Shown: positions 25,928-35,748, counted from the stretch's first letter. The stretch is DNA of 64,000 nucleotides from Flavobacterium frigoris (GCF_900111075.1 NZ_FOFZ01000003.1:310001-374000); one strand, 5' to 3'. Made by a program: numbers and translations. Notes: generated from the letters alone by a model not told the origin.

Positions 25928-26019
25928 AAGCAGAAAAAATTACAAGGAAACTGGTAGAAAAAGAAAAAATTAATATCATTGATGGTACAATAAACAAATT
26001 AGACAAAGCTTTGAAATAA
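25897..26019 (+). CDS. possible frameshifted tail of the TM2 protein or short ORF
   Basis: Frame +1 relative to the TM2 gene is open from GTG 25897 to TAA 26019. It encodes a charged, helix-prone 40-mer (KAEKITRKLVEKEKINIIDG and so on). It has no clear ribosome-binding site. Either a single-base shift removed this tail from the TM2 protein or this is chance. Confidence 0.2.
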   Translation: MERDKASTYIKAEKITRKLVEKEKINIIDGTINKLDKALK

Positions 26020-26108
26020 AAACAGGCAGCATTAGACAGCAGAAACAAGTTACGAAAAATTTGTAACTCTTTACGGTATTCCTTACTTAACATTAATTTG
26101 CTTTTTTG

Positions 26109-26116
26109 TACATTTG
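26109..26116 (+). promoter_or_regulatory. possible -7 box for the protease-MazG-helicase operon
   Basis: TACATTTG fits the Bacteroidota -7 pattern TAnnTTTG and lies 90 bases before the first gene. No good -33 TTTG box was found at the right distance. Just upstream, CTTTACGGTATTCCTTACTT (26072-26091) resembles the core of the 48-base repeat. Confidence 0.25.
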
Positions 26117-26205
26117 TTAATTGTTTTTAAAGATTAAAAACCATAAAATATAAAGCATTAAATAATAGTTACAATTTGTTATTTGTAAAAAACAAAGTAT
26201 TCATA

Positions 26206-28170
26206 ATGAGAATTATTCATAAAATTGACGATTTCCTTCACACCATTTTTCCAAATATAAAAGATGAAAATAATATTATTAATATTTTAGAGAGTTTCTA
26301 TTCATACGGTTCTCATAAACCAAAAGTAAAAATAGAGAATGGTTTTGTAATTGTCGATATAGACATTACTAAAATAGCGTCTCAAGAAAATGATTTTAAA
26401 AAAGTTATAACTTTTTGTGAAAATGGAAAGTTTGCCGAAGCAAAACCTTTATTGCAAAGTTTAGTTAAGCAAAATCCAACCAATTCTGAATGTCATAGAA
26501 TTATTGGTCAAATTCACTCAGATGAAGGTGACCAGGATGAAGCTATAAATTCACTTATTGATGCATTAAGATGGGATTCTAAGAATGCATATGCATTGGT
26601 GATGATGGGGAATATTTTTGCAAAATTCAAGAATGATATTGAGACAGCAATGAAATATTATGATCAGGCATTAATTGCTAAGCCGGATGATAATATTACC
26701 ATTAACAATATTGGAGCTAATTTGCTACAGCAGAATAAATTTGGAGAAGCTAAAAAATATTTTCATAAGGCCTTAAGCCTGGATAAAAAATATCCAAACA
26801 CTCATTATGCTCTTGCATTAATTGCAGATAAAGAAGGTGATTTAGATTTGTCATTTAATAGCTTTATTCAAACGGCTAAATGTTCGAATAAAAATGATTT
26901 TTTTTACAAAAAGGGAATTGAAGGTGCATATCAAGTTGCAAATAAAATTTTTGAAGAGAATAATGGTGAAAAAGTTTTCAAAAAATATCGAGTTTACCTT
27001 GAAGAAAAAGGAGGCGTTGAAATAGATCTCATAAAAGATGTATCAATACCTACTCCAGCTAAAATTGAATTTGCTGAGAACTACGATAGAGAAAAACACA
27101 TAATCAAATTTAAAGATACTGTTCCTGCGTATGAACATTTAATAATGCATGAATTGGTTCATTTAGATTTTGTTTTAGATGCTAAGAAAGAAGAAAATAA
27201 TTTATTATTCACTTCAACGCAACAGCATAAAAATTTATTTTTAAAAAGTATAGAGCCATCACTAAGTAAACTTAAACAAAGAGGAATTTCTAACGAGGGT
27301 ATTGATACCTATGGCTCTAGTCTTTTTGATGGAGTCAACTCTCAAATTTTCAATGCTCCTATAGACCTTTTCATTGAAAACAATTTATACAATAAATTCA
27401 CAGATTTAAGACCTTATCAATTTGTTTCTTTATTGAATTTGGTTCAAGATGGGTTAAAGGCAGTTACTGATGAGAAAGTGTTAGAATTGACTCCTAAGGA
27501 TGTAGTATCTAAAACTAAAATATACAACCTAGTAGGTGCTTTTCAAATAAAAGATTTATTTGCTATTGATTTCATTAGTGAATATAATGCAACAAAAATA
27601 GAGTTAGATACGGCTAATAAATTCTATCAAGAGTATCAAGAGTACAAAGAAGATAGAAAACCTGCAGAGGAATATGAATTGGTTCAACACTGGGCTGAAG
27701 ATTTAAAACTAAGCGAATATTTTGAGCTTATTGGAGAAAACCAATATAGAAAGAGGAGTAATATTGATGATTTTATTGATGATTTAGAAAAAGATCCTTT
27801 CGGGACTGATGAAAAAGACCCTATCAAAGAGAAGAAAATGGAGGCCTTTTTAGAGAATCAAAAAGAGATAGGCCTAAACATGGCCGTGGTCATGTTTATG
27901 GTTGGGGCTCAGGAATTCTTTGAAGGAAAATCAAAAGAAGATATCAAAACAATTGCTTTTGAAATAGCAATGCAGGGGACACAGGGATATGACCCAAATG
28001 TTAAAAATTATAAATTAAGTGTTATACCTAATAAAACTTTTTCAGGGTATCAAATGTTGGCATATTATTATGTTAGTTGGGCAATTGCAATACCAGAGAT
28101 GTTATCACAGTTACAATTACCATTTGATAATGAGTATAAATTAGCATTAACAATGTATAGAGCCAAGTAA
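26206..28170 (+). CDS. TPR protein with HExxH metalloprotease motif
   Basis: The ATG at 26206 gives 654 residues; a TTG 30 bases earlier is less likely. Residues about 63-235 form TPR-like helical repeats (SECHRIIGQIHSDEGDQDEAINSLIDAL and following, quoted in part by position only). After a linker comes EHLIMHELVHLDF, in which H315-E-L-V-H319 is a zinc-metalloprotease HExxH motif. The remaining 330 residues are helical and acidic, with no family I recognise. As first gene of a tight operon with a MazG-like enzyme and three ATPases, it could be a protease effector whose TPRs bind the trigger or substrate. HExxH can occur by chance, but the hydrophobic setting (LIMHELVHLDF) is typical of true sites. 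Confidence 0.65.
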   Translation: MRIIHKIDDFLHTIFPNIKDENNIINILESFYSYGSHKPKVKIENGFVIVDIDITKIASQENDFKKVITFCENGKFAEAKPLLQSLVKQNPTNSECHRIIGQIHSDEGDQDEAINSLIDALRWDSKNAYALVMMGNIFAKFKNDIETAMKYYDQALIAKPDDNITINNIGANLLQQNKFGEAKKYFHKALSLDKKYPNTHYALALIADKEGDLDLSFNSFIQTAKCSNKNDFFYKKGIEGAYQVANKIFEENNGEKVFKKYRVYLEEKGGVEIDLIKDVSIPTPAKIEFAENYDREKHIIKFKDTVPAYEHLIMHELVHLDFVLDAKKEENNLLFTSTQQHKNLFLKSIEPSLSKLKQRGISNEGIDTYGSSLFDGVNSQIFNAPIDLFIENNLYNKFTDLRPYQFVSLLNLVQDGLKAVTDEKVLELTPKDVVSKTKIYNLVGAFQIKDLFAIDFISEYNATKIELDTANKFYQEYQEYKEDRKPAEEYELVQHWAEDLKLSEYFELIGENQYRKRSNIDDFIDDLEKDPFGTDEKDPIKEKKMEAFLENQKEIGLNMAVVMFMVGAQEFFEGKSKEDIKTIAFEIAMQGTQGYDPNVKNYKLSVIPNKTFSGYQMLAYYYVSWAIAIPEMLSQLQLPFDNEYKLALTMYRAK

Positions 28171-28171
28171 T

Positions 28172-28501
28172 ATGAGTGATTTTTCCGTAATTACGAATGC
28201 TCTAAAAAAGTTTAGAGATGAAAGAGATTGGGAGCAATTTCATAATTCAAAGGACTTAGCTATTGCATTAAGTATTGAAGCAAATGAACTATTAGAACAA
28301 TTTCTCTGGAAAGACCCTACAGCTGCAAACAAGGATCGATTAAAAGAAGAGCTTGCAGATGTATTTGCATATGCATTTCTTTTGGCTGACAAACTAGATC
28401 TAGATGTTGAAAAAATTGTACTTGATAAGATAAAAAAAAATGGTGAGAAATATCCTGTAGATAAAGCAAAAGGAACTGCTAAAAAATACAACGAATTGTA
28501 A
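28172..28501 (+). CDS. MazG-like nucleotide pyrophosphohydrolase
   Basis: This 109-residue, all-helical protein has the MazG/RS21-C6 metal site: E36xxE39 in SIEANELLEQF and E60xxD63 in KEELADVFAYAFLLAD. Size and motif fit single-domain dNTP pyrophosphohydrolases, which hydrolyse (d)NTPs to monophosphate and PPi. It starts 1 base after the TPR-protease gene and lies 71 bases before a nuclease-DUF2075 gene. In this setting it probably depletes or edits the nucleotide pool during infection; that is inference. Confidence 0.88.
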   Translation: MSDFSVITNALKKFRDERDWEQFHNSKDLAIALSIEANELLEQFLWKDPTAANKDRLKEELADVFAYAFLLADKLDLDVEKIVLDKIKKNGEKYPVDKAKGTAKKYNEL

Positions 28502-28572
28502 TAAAATACTTTAACTTGTCAAAAAGTAAATACAAAAAATTATTACAAATATTAGATTAATCTAAAAACAAT

Positions 28573-30777
28573 ATGTTATTAAAAACCGTTGATTTTGTTG
28601 ATTATGTTCAAGGTGATTTATCCGGATTAATCGATTCTTTAACTGAGAGAACTGGAAGGGCAACGCCATTTGAAATTGAAGCTTGGAGAAGTTCATTACC
28701 CCATTTATCCAAAATACTTGCTGAAGCGTCTAAGCTCAATAAAAATTTCTCTAACACTCATTTGTATTTAGGCCACCTAACTTTAGAATACAGATTACCG
28801 TCATCCTCTTCATGGTGTGATGCCGTATTAATGGGGAAAAACAGCGACGGTAAACAATGTGTATACATTATTGAATTAAAAGATTGGGATGTATCAACTG
28901 ATTCAGTAGGATTTGCCGAAGGTTTAATTACACACAAGGGAAATCAATGGAATCACCCAAGCGATCAATTAAAAGGATATGTAAACTACTGCAAACGCTT
29001 TCACTCTGCGGTGGAAAGCTATAGTGCGAATGTTACTGGTTGTGCTTTTATTACAAAGTCAGGTAATATTCAACCCTATTTAGATCATCCAAACTCAACT
29101 TTGGTAAATGAATTTCCGATTTTTAATTTGGACAATTCAAAAGAGTTAGCTCAAAATATCGTGAATAATATTTCTGAATCTGATAATCAATTTGCTATTG
29201 ATTTTGAGAAAGGATATTACAAACAAAACAGGAATATTTTAAGACAAGTTGCAGAACAAATTCAATCAAAAGTTAACGGATCCCTAACGCCATACGAATT
29301 GTTAGATGAACAACGAAAAGGATTCAATCTTGTAATGGGTTTATTAGAAGAAATCAACCGTTCTGGGGATAAATCTAAAAAACATGTTATTATAGTTGAA
29401 GGTCCACCAGGTTCTGGTAAATCCGCTTTAGCAATTAATCTTTGGATAGAATCTGTAATGAAATTCATTACTCCTGATAAAAAAATTAAAAAGCTTAAAA
29501 CAGAAATAAAGTCTAAAAACTTAAGTAAAACTGAAAACATAGTTTTCGTAACGACATCAAGCTCTCAAAAATCAAATTGGCAAAGTACATTTCAAAATTT
29601 AGCACCAGAATTTTCAGGACAGGGTTTTATCCTTTCTTCTAATCAATATAATCCTGGAATATCAGGTTCACAAGTCAAAAGACTTAGGGACTTAACAGGC
29701 AAAGAAATGTTGGTAAAAGATTGGGAAGAAAATATTAACACCTATTTTGAAAATGGTGGTGATCAAAGATCCATGGACAATTTACATTTTATCTCAGTAG
29801 TTGATGAAGCACATGCCTTAATAAACACGGAAGGTCACAATATAGGTTTTTCAAGTGGATGGTGCTTACAAGCAGGCCCACAAGCCTACCATGTGATTAG
29901 AAGCTCACAAATCACAGTTTTCTTCACTGATGGTAAACAATCTTACAGAGACAGTGAAACCACAACTATTGATAATTTAGAAGACTTTTCTAGAAGACTT
30001 AATGCAGAAATTCATAAAATTAGTTTGGAAGGCAGCCAATTTAGATGTGGTGGTTCAAAAGAATATATTGAATTCGTTGAAAATTTGTTAGATAATGATT
30101 CAGAATTTGAATTAGATACTAGTTGGAGAAAAACATCTGCAAATAAATCTGGAGTTTTTGATTTCGAAATAGTTGATTTCCCGCACCAAATAGATGAAAA
30201 ATTACAATCTAAAATTGATTTAGGGCTCACAGCAAGAATAATTTCAAGTTATTCTAGGGAATGGAAAACCAAAAAAGAATCGATACCACATGATGTAGCT
30301 CCACATTTAATGGATTTTCATTTCAATTATGAATGCAATTCCACAGAAATGATTTATTCCAAACCTTGGAATTATGCACCTGGTGAAGATTACTCTATGT
30401 TTATACAAGCACCTCTTGGTTCTAGGATGAATGACAATCAATTATGTGAAGTTGGTTGTCCATATGTGGTTAGAGGCTTCGATTATGATTATTTAGGTCT
30501 TTTATGGTTAGACGATTTAGTTTACAGAAATGGGAGATGGTGTGTATTAATTGAGAATGTTAAAGAAACAGCATTATCACAAACTAAGTCAAGGGCAAAA
30601 AATGCAATAGTTCAAAAAGAAAAATCAGGTTCAAGAGGTTTAACTGAACCTGAATTAGTGCTTCTGGACAAAATAATTAAGGGATATAGAATATTGTTAT
30701 CACGAGCTTTGAAAGGGATGTACCTTTATGTTCATGACGAAGAAACAAAACAATATTTAACTTCAATTTTAAATTAG
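28573..30777 (+). CDS. PD-(D/E)XK nuclease - DUF2075 P-loop ATPase/helicase fusion (first)
   Basis: This 734-residue protein has two parts. The N-terminal 150 residues show a PD-(D/E)XK-like core: D83 in SWCDAVLMG, E101-L-K103 in YIIELKDW, and Q132 in DQLKGY. A DUF2075-type P-loop domain follows: Walker A GPPGSGKS (277-284), Walker B VVDEAH (DEAH 411-414), the QFRCGG motif (489-494), and a C-terminal LLSRALKGMYLYVHD typical of SF1-like motif VI. It is likely a nucleic-acid-dependent ATPase that carries its own nuclease. The next gene starts 1 base later. A shorter paralogue with the same layout closes the operon (32459-34333). The domain layout is visible; the substrate is unknown. Confidence 0.82.
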   Translation: MLLKTVDFVDYVQGDLSGLIDSLTERTGRATPFEIEAWRSSLPHLSKILAEASKLNKNFSNTHLYLGHLTLEYRLPSSSSWCDAVLMGKNSDGKQCVYIIELKDWDVSTDSVGFAEGLITHKGNQWNHPSDQLKGYVNYCKRFHSAVESYSANVTGCAFITKSGNIQPYLDHPNSTLVNEFPIFNLDNSKELAQNIVNNISESDNQFAIDFEKGYYKQNRNILRQVAEQIQSKVNGSLTPYELLDEQRKGFNLVMGLLEEINRSGDKSKKHVIIVEGPPGSGKSALAINLWIESVMKFITPDKKIKKLKTEIKSKNLSKTENIVFVTTSSSQKSNWQSTFQNLAPEFSGQGFILSSNQYNPGISGSQVKRLRDLTGKEMLVKDWEENINTYFENGGDQRSMDNLHFISVVDEAHALINTEGHNIGFSSGWCLQAGPQAYHVIRSSQITVFFTDGKQSYRDSETTTIDNLEDFSRRLNAEIHKISLEGSQFRCGGSKEYIEFVENLLDNDSEFELDTSWRKTSANKSGVFDFEIVDFPHQIDEKLQSKIDLGLTARIISSYSREWKTKKESIPHDVAPHLMDFHFNYECNSTEMIYSKPWNYAPGEDYSMFIQAPLGSRMNDNQLCEVGCPYVVRGFDYDYLGLLWLDDLVYRNGRWCVLIENVKETALSQTKSRAKNAIVQKEKSGSRGLTEPELVLLDKIIKGYRILLSRALKGMYLYVHDEETKQYLTSILN

Positions 30778-30778
30778 C

Positions 30779-32455
30779 ATGTTCAGAGATCAATTACTTG
30801 AATATACGGTAAAGGAAAAGAAAATTATTCTAGATCAAATTGAACAACTCAAAACCTTACCGGAAGATGTTCAAATAGAAAAAGGTTTACTAATTGAAAA
30901 CTTATTTCTCGAAGATAAATTTGAAAACCAATTATTGTTTTCTGTGGATGTTAATAATTCCAAACTGAAGTCCGGGGATAAAGCATGCCTTATTTTAACA
31001 ACTAAAAAAGTAAATGTAGTCATTATCGAAAATTTAGTAAATGAAATTTCTTTAACTACAGATGGAATATTGGATTTACCCTTAGGCTCCAATTGTAAAT
31101 TACAAATAAGTATACCCCAACTTTTAGACCCTATAATTGAACTTTACAATAGACTTGAAGAAGGCGCACCTGGTTGGTTTTTTCTAGAAATGCTTGCAGG
31201 CTTAAAAGAACCTGTCCAGAAATCTCGTTTTTCATCAATTGACTCCCAAAAAATTGACACTAAAATTCAATCAATAAATTTATCTGATGCTCAAAAAAGA
31301 ATAGTATACAAAGCTTGTGATTTACCTTCCTTTTTAGGAATACAAGGACCTCCTGGAACGGGCAAATCTTTCACTTTAAGTGTAATTGCTGACATTCTTT
31401 ATTCCAATAAAAAGCGTATTGTTATTGTATCGCATACCCATCAAGCAGTAAACAATTGTTTAGATGCTATTCATCAACAAAACCCTAAAATCAAGTTAGT
31501 CAAAATTGGTGAAAAACTAAAATCACGGGATTTACCTTCATCGGTTCAAACAATGAGTTTTACGGAGTTCACGTTAAAAAACAAAAAAAGTAAAATAGCT
31601 GAAACCACTATTATCGGAATGACCATTTATTCAGCCATTCTGAATTTAGGCCTTAGGAGAAATTCAATTAATCCAAATGTTTTATTAATTGATGAAGCAG
31701 GGCAAATCCCTCTCTCTATTGGTGCATTGATAGGGTATTTTGGTGCCGGTTCCAATTTGTTTTTTGGTGATGATGCACAAATGCCACCCATATTTCAAGA
31801 AGAATTGATTAGCGACAATTTAAGTGTTTCCGTTTTTCAGCAAATAAGAAGAATTAACCCTCAATTCCTAGACAAATTAGATTTGACTTATCGAATGAAT
31901 GAGGAGTTAACCAATATCATTGGTTTAAATTTTTACAAAGATGAAACAACGCAGAAGTCCTTTCTAATGAGTAGCCAACAATCGGCAGAACGATTATTGG
32001 ATATAGATTTGAAGGAAGCGGATGAATTTATAAGGTATTGTTTAACCAAAGAAAATTCTTTGGTCGTTATAGAAGATAATATAGAGGATGGTCTATTTAA
32101 ATTTGAAAACCATATTCAGGCACAAAAAATAACTGAGATTATCCGCTATTTAAACGAACAAAAATATCCAATAGATCAAATCGCTATTGTAACACCATTT
32201 AGGAAGCAGGTTAATGTTATTAAAAAATATTTATCCGAAATAGGCTTGACTACTTTGCCAATAGTTGATACTGTTGAAAGAGTGCAAGGTATAACAGTTG
32301 ACATTGTAATATATTCTGTTTGCACAACAGATTTAAATACTTTGAACAGTAAAAAAGACTTTATATTCTCACCAAACCGTATTAATGTTGCCATAAGCAG
32401 AGCTAGAATGAAAGCTATAATATTTGGAAAATTTCCTTTCATAACAAACAAGTAA
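30779..32455 (+). CDS. UPF1-like superfamily 1 helicase
   Basis: This 558-residue SF1B helicase has Walker A GPPGTGKS (190-197), motif Ia VSHTHQAVNN, motif II LLIDEAGQI (DEAG 305-308), motif III FFGDDAQMPP, motif V VERVQGITVDIVIYS and motif VI RINVAISRARMKAIIFG. The first 165 residues form an unrelated N-terminal region with no recognised domain, and no nuclease motif is evident. UPF1/Dna2-type enzymes unwind RNA or DNA 5'-3'. It is set 1 base after and 3 bases before two nuclease-DUF2075 genes, so the three products may act as one complex. Confidence 0.88.
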   Translation: MFRDQLLEYTVKEKKIILDQIEQLKTLPEDVQIEKGLLIENLFLEDKFENQLLFSVDVNNSKLKSGDKACLILTTKKVNVVIIENLVNEISLTTDGILDLPLGSNCKLQISIPQLLDPIIELYNRLEEGAPGWFFLEMLAGLKEPVQKSRFSSIDSQKIDTKIQSINLSDAQKRIVYKACDLPSFLGIQGPPGTGKSFTLSVIADILYSNKKRIVIVSHTHQAVNNCLDAIHQQNPKIKLVKIGEKLKSRDLPSSVQTMSFTEFTLKNKKSKIAETTIIGMTIYSAILNLGLRRNSINPNVLLIDEAGQIPLSIGALIGYFGAGSNLFFGDDAQMPPIFQEELISDNLSVSVFQQIRRINPQFLDKLDLTYRMNEELTNIIGLNFYKDETTQKSFLMSSQQSAERLLDIDLKEADEFIRYCLTKENSLVVIEDNIEDGLFKFENHIQAQKITEIIRYLNEQKYPIDQIAIVTPFRKQVNVIKKYLSEIGLTTLPIVDTVERVQGITVDIVIYSVCTTDLNTLNSKKDFIFSPNRINVAISRARMKAIIFGKFPFITNK

Positions 32456-32458
32456 AAT

Positions 32459-34333
32459 ATGAGGTTATATCAAGGATCATCGCTAGAATTTATTAAAGAC
32501 AATCAGCAAAATATCATTGTTGAAAAATTATCTAAAGAGTTCTTTAAACACTACAGACAGAATCCACAACCAAGCGAAGCTTTGAGTTGGAAAAATTCTT
32601 TAAAAGAGGTAAGTAACATTTTTGATCGCCTGAAGTTTTATGACCATGGCATTTTACTCGAATACCAGCTACCATTAACTTCTAAAAGATTAGACTGCCT
32701 GATTTGTGGGAAAGATAATTTGGATGGAGAGAATGCTGTTATTATCGAATTAAAACAATGGACAGAGACATTGGATGCTGAAGGTGATAATGAAGTTTCC
32801 GTTCATTGGGGAATTGAATACAGAGATTTACTCCATCCCTCTTCACAGGTCGGCCAATATGCTACCTATCTTTCCAGTGTACATACTGCTTTTCAATCAA
32901 ATATTAATTTATCAGCTTGTGCCTATTTGCATAATTATATTTATAACGATAAAGATGCCTTATTGAAACCTAAGTTTGATGATGTAAGAAAAGATTTTCC
33001 TGTATTTTTTAAGAATCAAGAAAGTACATTAGAGCAGTATTTATTAGATAAATTAATAAATGGAGATGGTCTACCTACTTTAGAAAAAATAGTAAATGGA
33101 AACTACCAGCCATCTAAAAAACTAATGATCGAAGTAGGGAATGTATTAAAATCAAAATCTCCATATGTTTTATTAGACAACCAATTAATTGTGTTTGACA
33201 AAGTAAAATCCTTGGTTGAAAATGCAGCTAATACAAATATAAAAAGAGCCGTTATTGTCAAAGGTGGTCCTGGAACTGGTAAATCGGTAATAGCATTACA
33301 TCTACTTACCTATTTCTTAAAACAGGGAAAAATATCACATTATGCTACAGGGTCCAAAGCCTTTACTGAAACATTTCGGGAGATGTTTGGTAAAAAATCA
33401 CACGATGTGTTTAAATATTTCAATAATTATCAAGAGGCACAAAAAAACACTCTTGACTTATTGATATGTGATGAAGCACACCGTATCCGTGAATCTAGTG
33501 CCAACAGATTCCAAAAGAAAACGACTGCTAAAAATGTCCCTCAATTATATGAAATATTGAAAGTGGCCAAAGTTTCAGTCTTTTTCATTGATGACAATCA
33601 AATTGTAAGACCAGGTGAAATAGGGTCTATTGCTTATGTCAAAGAATATGCAAAATCAAAAAACGTCCAAGTAATAGAATTCGAGCTGGAGTCACAATTT
33701 AGATGCAACGGTTCAGACGGCTTTATCAATTGGCTTAATAATACATTAGCCATAAAAAACACTGCCAATGTAATTTGGAATGAAGGAGACGAAACTACGT
33801 TTGATTTTAGAATAATGAAATCGCCAATTGATTTGGAAAATATAATTAATGAAAGAATTGAAGAAGGAAATACCGGTCGGATAGTAGCAGGATTTTGTTG
33901 GCCATGGTCTGAACCAGATAAACAAGGGAACCTAATTTCGGATGTTAAAATCGGCGACTATCAAAAGCCATGGAATGCAAAACCAATTAATAATATAAAG
34001 TTAGCACCCGGGATTCCAAAAGCATCATTATGGGCAACAGACCCAAACGGTATCAATCAAATTGGATGTGTCTATACTGCTCAAGGATTTGAATTTGATT
34101 ATGTAGGTGTAATTATTGGAAAAGATTTAGTTTACAATTTAGAAAATTCAACTTGGAGTGGTAATCCAAATATATCTCATGACCATACTGTAAAAAGAGA
34201 TAAAAAACTGTTTTTAGATTATATGAAAAATACATATAAAATATTGCTAACAAGGGGTATGAAAGGATGTTATGTATTCTTTGAAGATAAAGAAACAGAA
34301 TTGTTTTTTAAATCAAGAATGGAGAAAATATGA
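32459..34333 (+). CDS. PD-(D/E)XK nuclease - DUF2075 P-loop ATPase/helicase fusion (second)
   Basis: This 624-residue protein has the same layout as the product of 28573-30777 but little overall identity. The N-terminal nuclease-like core has D79 (KRLDCLICG), E97-L-K99 (VIIELKQW) and Q130/Q133 (SSQVGQY). The DUF2075 domain has Walker A GGPGTGKS (269-276), Walker B LLICDEAHRI (338-341), SQFRCNG, GCVYTAQGFEFDYVGVIIG and a C-terminal LLTRGMKGCYVFFED. Having two diverged members in one operon is unusual and suggests a heteromer, or recognition of two substrates. A terminator follows about 110 bases later, so this is the last gene of the unit. Confidence 0.82.
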   Translation: MRLYQGSSLEFIKDNQQNIIVEKLSKEFFKHYRQNPQPSEALSWKNSLKEVSNIFDRLKFYDHGILLEYQLPLTSKRLDCLICGKDNLDGENAVIIELKQWTETLDAEGDNEVSVHWGIEYRDLLHPSSQVGQYATYLSSVHTAFQSNINLSACAYLHNYIYNDKDALLKPKFDDVRKDFPVFFKNQESTLEQYLLDKLINGDGLPTLEKIVNGNYQPSKKLMIEVGNVLKSKSPYVLLDNQLIVFDKVKSLVENAANTNIKRAVIVKGGPGTGKSVIALHLLTYFLKQGKISHYATGSKAFTETFREMFGKKSHDVFKYFNNYQEAQKNTLDLLICDEAHRIRESSANRFQKKTTAKNVPQLYEILKVAKVSVFFIDDNQIVRPGEIGSIAYVKEYAKSKNVQVIEFELESQFRCNGSDGFINWLNNTLAIKNTANVIWNEGDETTFDFRIMKSPIDLENIINERIEEGNTGRIVAGFCWPWSEPDKQGNLISDVKIGDYQKPWNAKPINNIKLAPGIPKASLWATDPNGINQIGCVYTAQGFEFDYVGVIIGKDLVYNLENSTWSGNPNISHDHTVKRDKKLFLDYMKNTYKILLTRGMKGCYVFFEDKETELFFKSRMEKI

Positions 34334-34446
34334 TTGGGTTATTTTGAGTTAAATATTTAAGAAAGCTGTAATCCTATATTAAAAGCGTTGCGTTTATGAA
34401 ATATGACAATGCGTAAGTTATACTGCCAAAAAAAATTGACATGAAT

Positions 34447-34475
34447 AAAAAAACAGCCAAAATGGCTGTTTTTTT
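34447..34475 (+). terminator. terminator closing the helicase operon
   Basis: ACAGCCA with TGGCTGT, extended by A/T pairs and followed by nine T. The rest of the 34334-34798 gap has a tandem repeat of TTCACAACATGAAAAT (34490-34521) and otherwise only AT-rich sequence. Confidence 0.8.
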
Positions 34476-34798
34476 TTGTGTTATTTTACTTCACAACATG
34501 AAAATTCACAACATGAAAATTTGGCATAAAATTTGTAATACTATTCTTTTAAAAAAAATAATAAAGACTGTACATTAAAATAAACAAATATTAAGTCTAT
34601 TTGTTAACCAAAAGACTAGTCATCTAAAGGTATTTATGAGATATATAAATATTGTATTATGTTCTTTTTAAGAGGAGACAAAAATACAAATACAATTGGA
34701 TTAACAAAACAAAATTATGTTAAATTTTAATTGCTATATATTACTTGGACTTACGAACTAAAAAACTCAAATAATAGTATAAAAATTAAAACGCGCAT

Positions 34799-35743
34799 AT
34801 GCAAAATATAATTTCCCATTTCAGCCTTCATAATCAAGGCTATACTCAACATAATGTTGACTTTTTAAATGTCTACCTTGGTGTAGACAATCGATTATTC
34901 TTGGATTATAACAAAATATTACAAGGTAATTCGCCTCTTTATAAGGCAATGAAAACTGATATTAATAATTTTATGAGTAGTATGTTTATATACTTATCTA
35001 AAAATCAAGATGTTAATTTATCTGACTTACTTAAAGGATTACACGAAACAAATGCAACACATTTAGGTTTATCAGAAGGTAATCCTAGAGGTAAATCCGT
35101 AGGAGATGAATTAAAAGAAACAATTTTTAAAAATCTAAAATTTTTAAAGAAAGCGTTTCTTAAGGGTAACCTTGAAATTGATAGTGTGTATTTTGGAATA
35201 AAAAACATTGGACCTGACAGGATTTCTGATATTGTAACAAGCATTGTTAAGTCTCGCTTAATAGAGTTTACACGACAACAATGCATTTTACATTCAATCC
35301 CTATGCAACAAGTAGCGGTCAGCAAGATTTTTGATTCAAATACTATTACTTGGAATGCCGGTTTTGTTCAGTTACCCACATACCAAAATAAACCAATTAT
35401 TTTTATTCCGAAAGATGTGGTTTCAACATATTCAGGTATTGCGGGAACATTTAACACTTTTATAAACTATGGCTTCCATAACTTTTTCAAAGTATCTACC
35501 GCATACAAAAATCTTGTAAGAGGAAATGAGAAAGAAATAAACAAAGACCTCATGAGAAAAGAGTTTGATGAATACAATAAAGAGCAAGGCATAAACAATA
35601 AGGACATATCAAAAATAATGCTAACAGAATTTGACAATAAAGATGTAGTAAATGCATTTGTAGAAGTCCGAAAACAAACGATTGTTTTAACTGATGATGA
35701 AATTGTTGAAATTTTAAACAATAAATTCAAAGCAGCTAATTAG
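34799..35743 (+). CDS. hypothetical protein with GPDRISD motif
   Basis: This 314-residue soluble protein belongs to no family I can name. Its most distinctive stretch is KNIGPDRISDIVTSIVKSRL followed by IEFTRQQCILHSIPM (about residues 137-171), which looks like a conserved functional core. The C-terminus is helical and charged. It has its own spacer (465 bases) and a strong terminator, so it is a single-gene unit between the helicase operon and a non-coding island. A stand-alone defence role is possible from position only. Confidence 0.7.
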   Translation: MQNIISHFSLHNQGYTQHNVDFLNVYLGVDNRLFLDYNKILQGNSPLYKAMKTDINNFMSSMFIYLSKNQDVNLSDLLKGLHETNATHLGLSEGNPRGKSVGDELKETIFKNLKFLKKAFLKGNLEIDSVYFGIKNIGPDRISDIVTSIVKSRLIEFTRQQCILHSIPMQQVAVSKIFDSNTITWNAGFVQLPTYQNKPIIFIPKDVVSTYSGIAGTFNTFINYGFHNFFKVSTAYKNLVRGNEKEINKDLMRKEFDEYNKEQGINNKDISKIMLTEFDNKDVVNAFVEVRKQTIVLTDDEIVEILNNKFKAAN

Positions 35744-35748
35744 ATTTG

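Noticed and set aside
34490..34521. possible CRISPR or tandem array (TTCACAACATGAAAAT twice)
   Set aside because: Only two adjacent units without spacers; no cas genes in the window.
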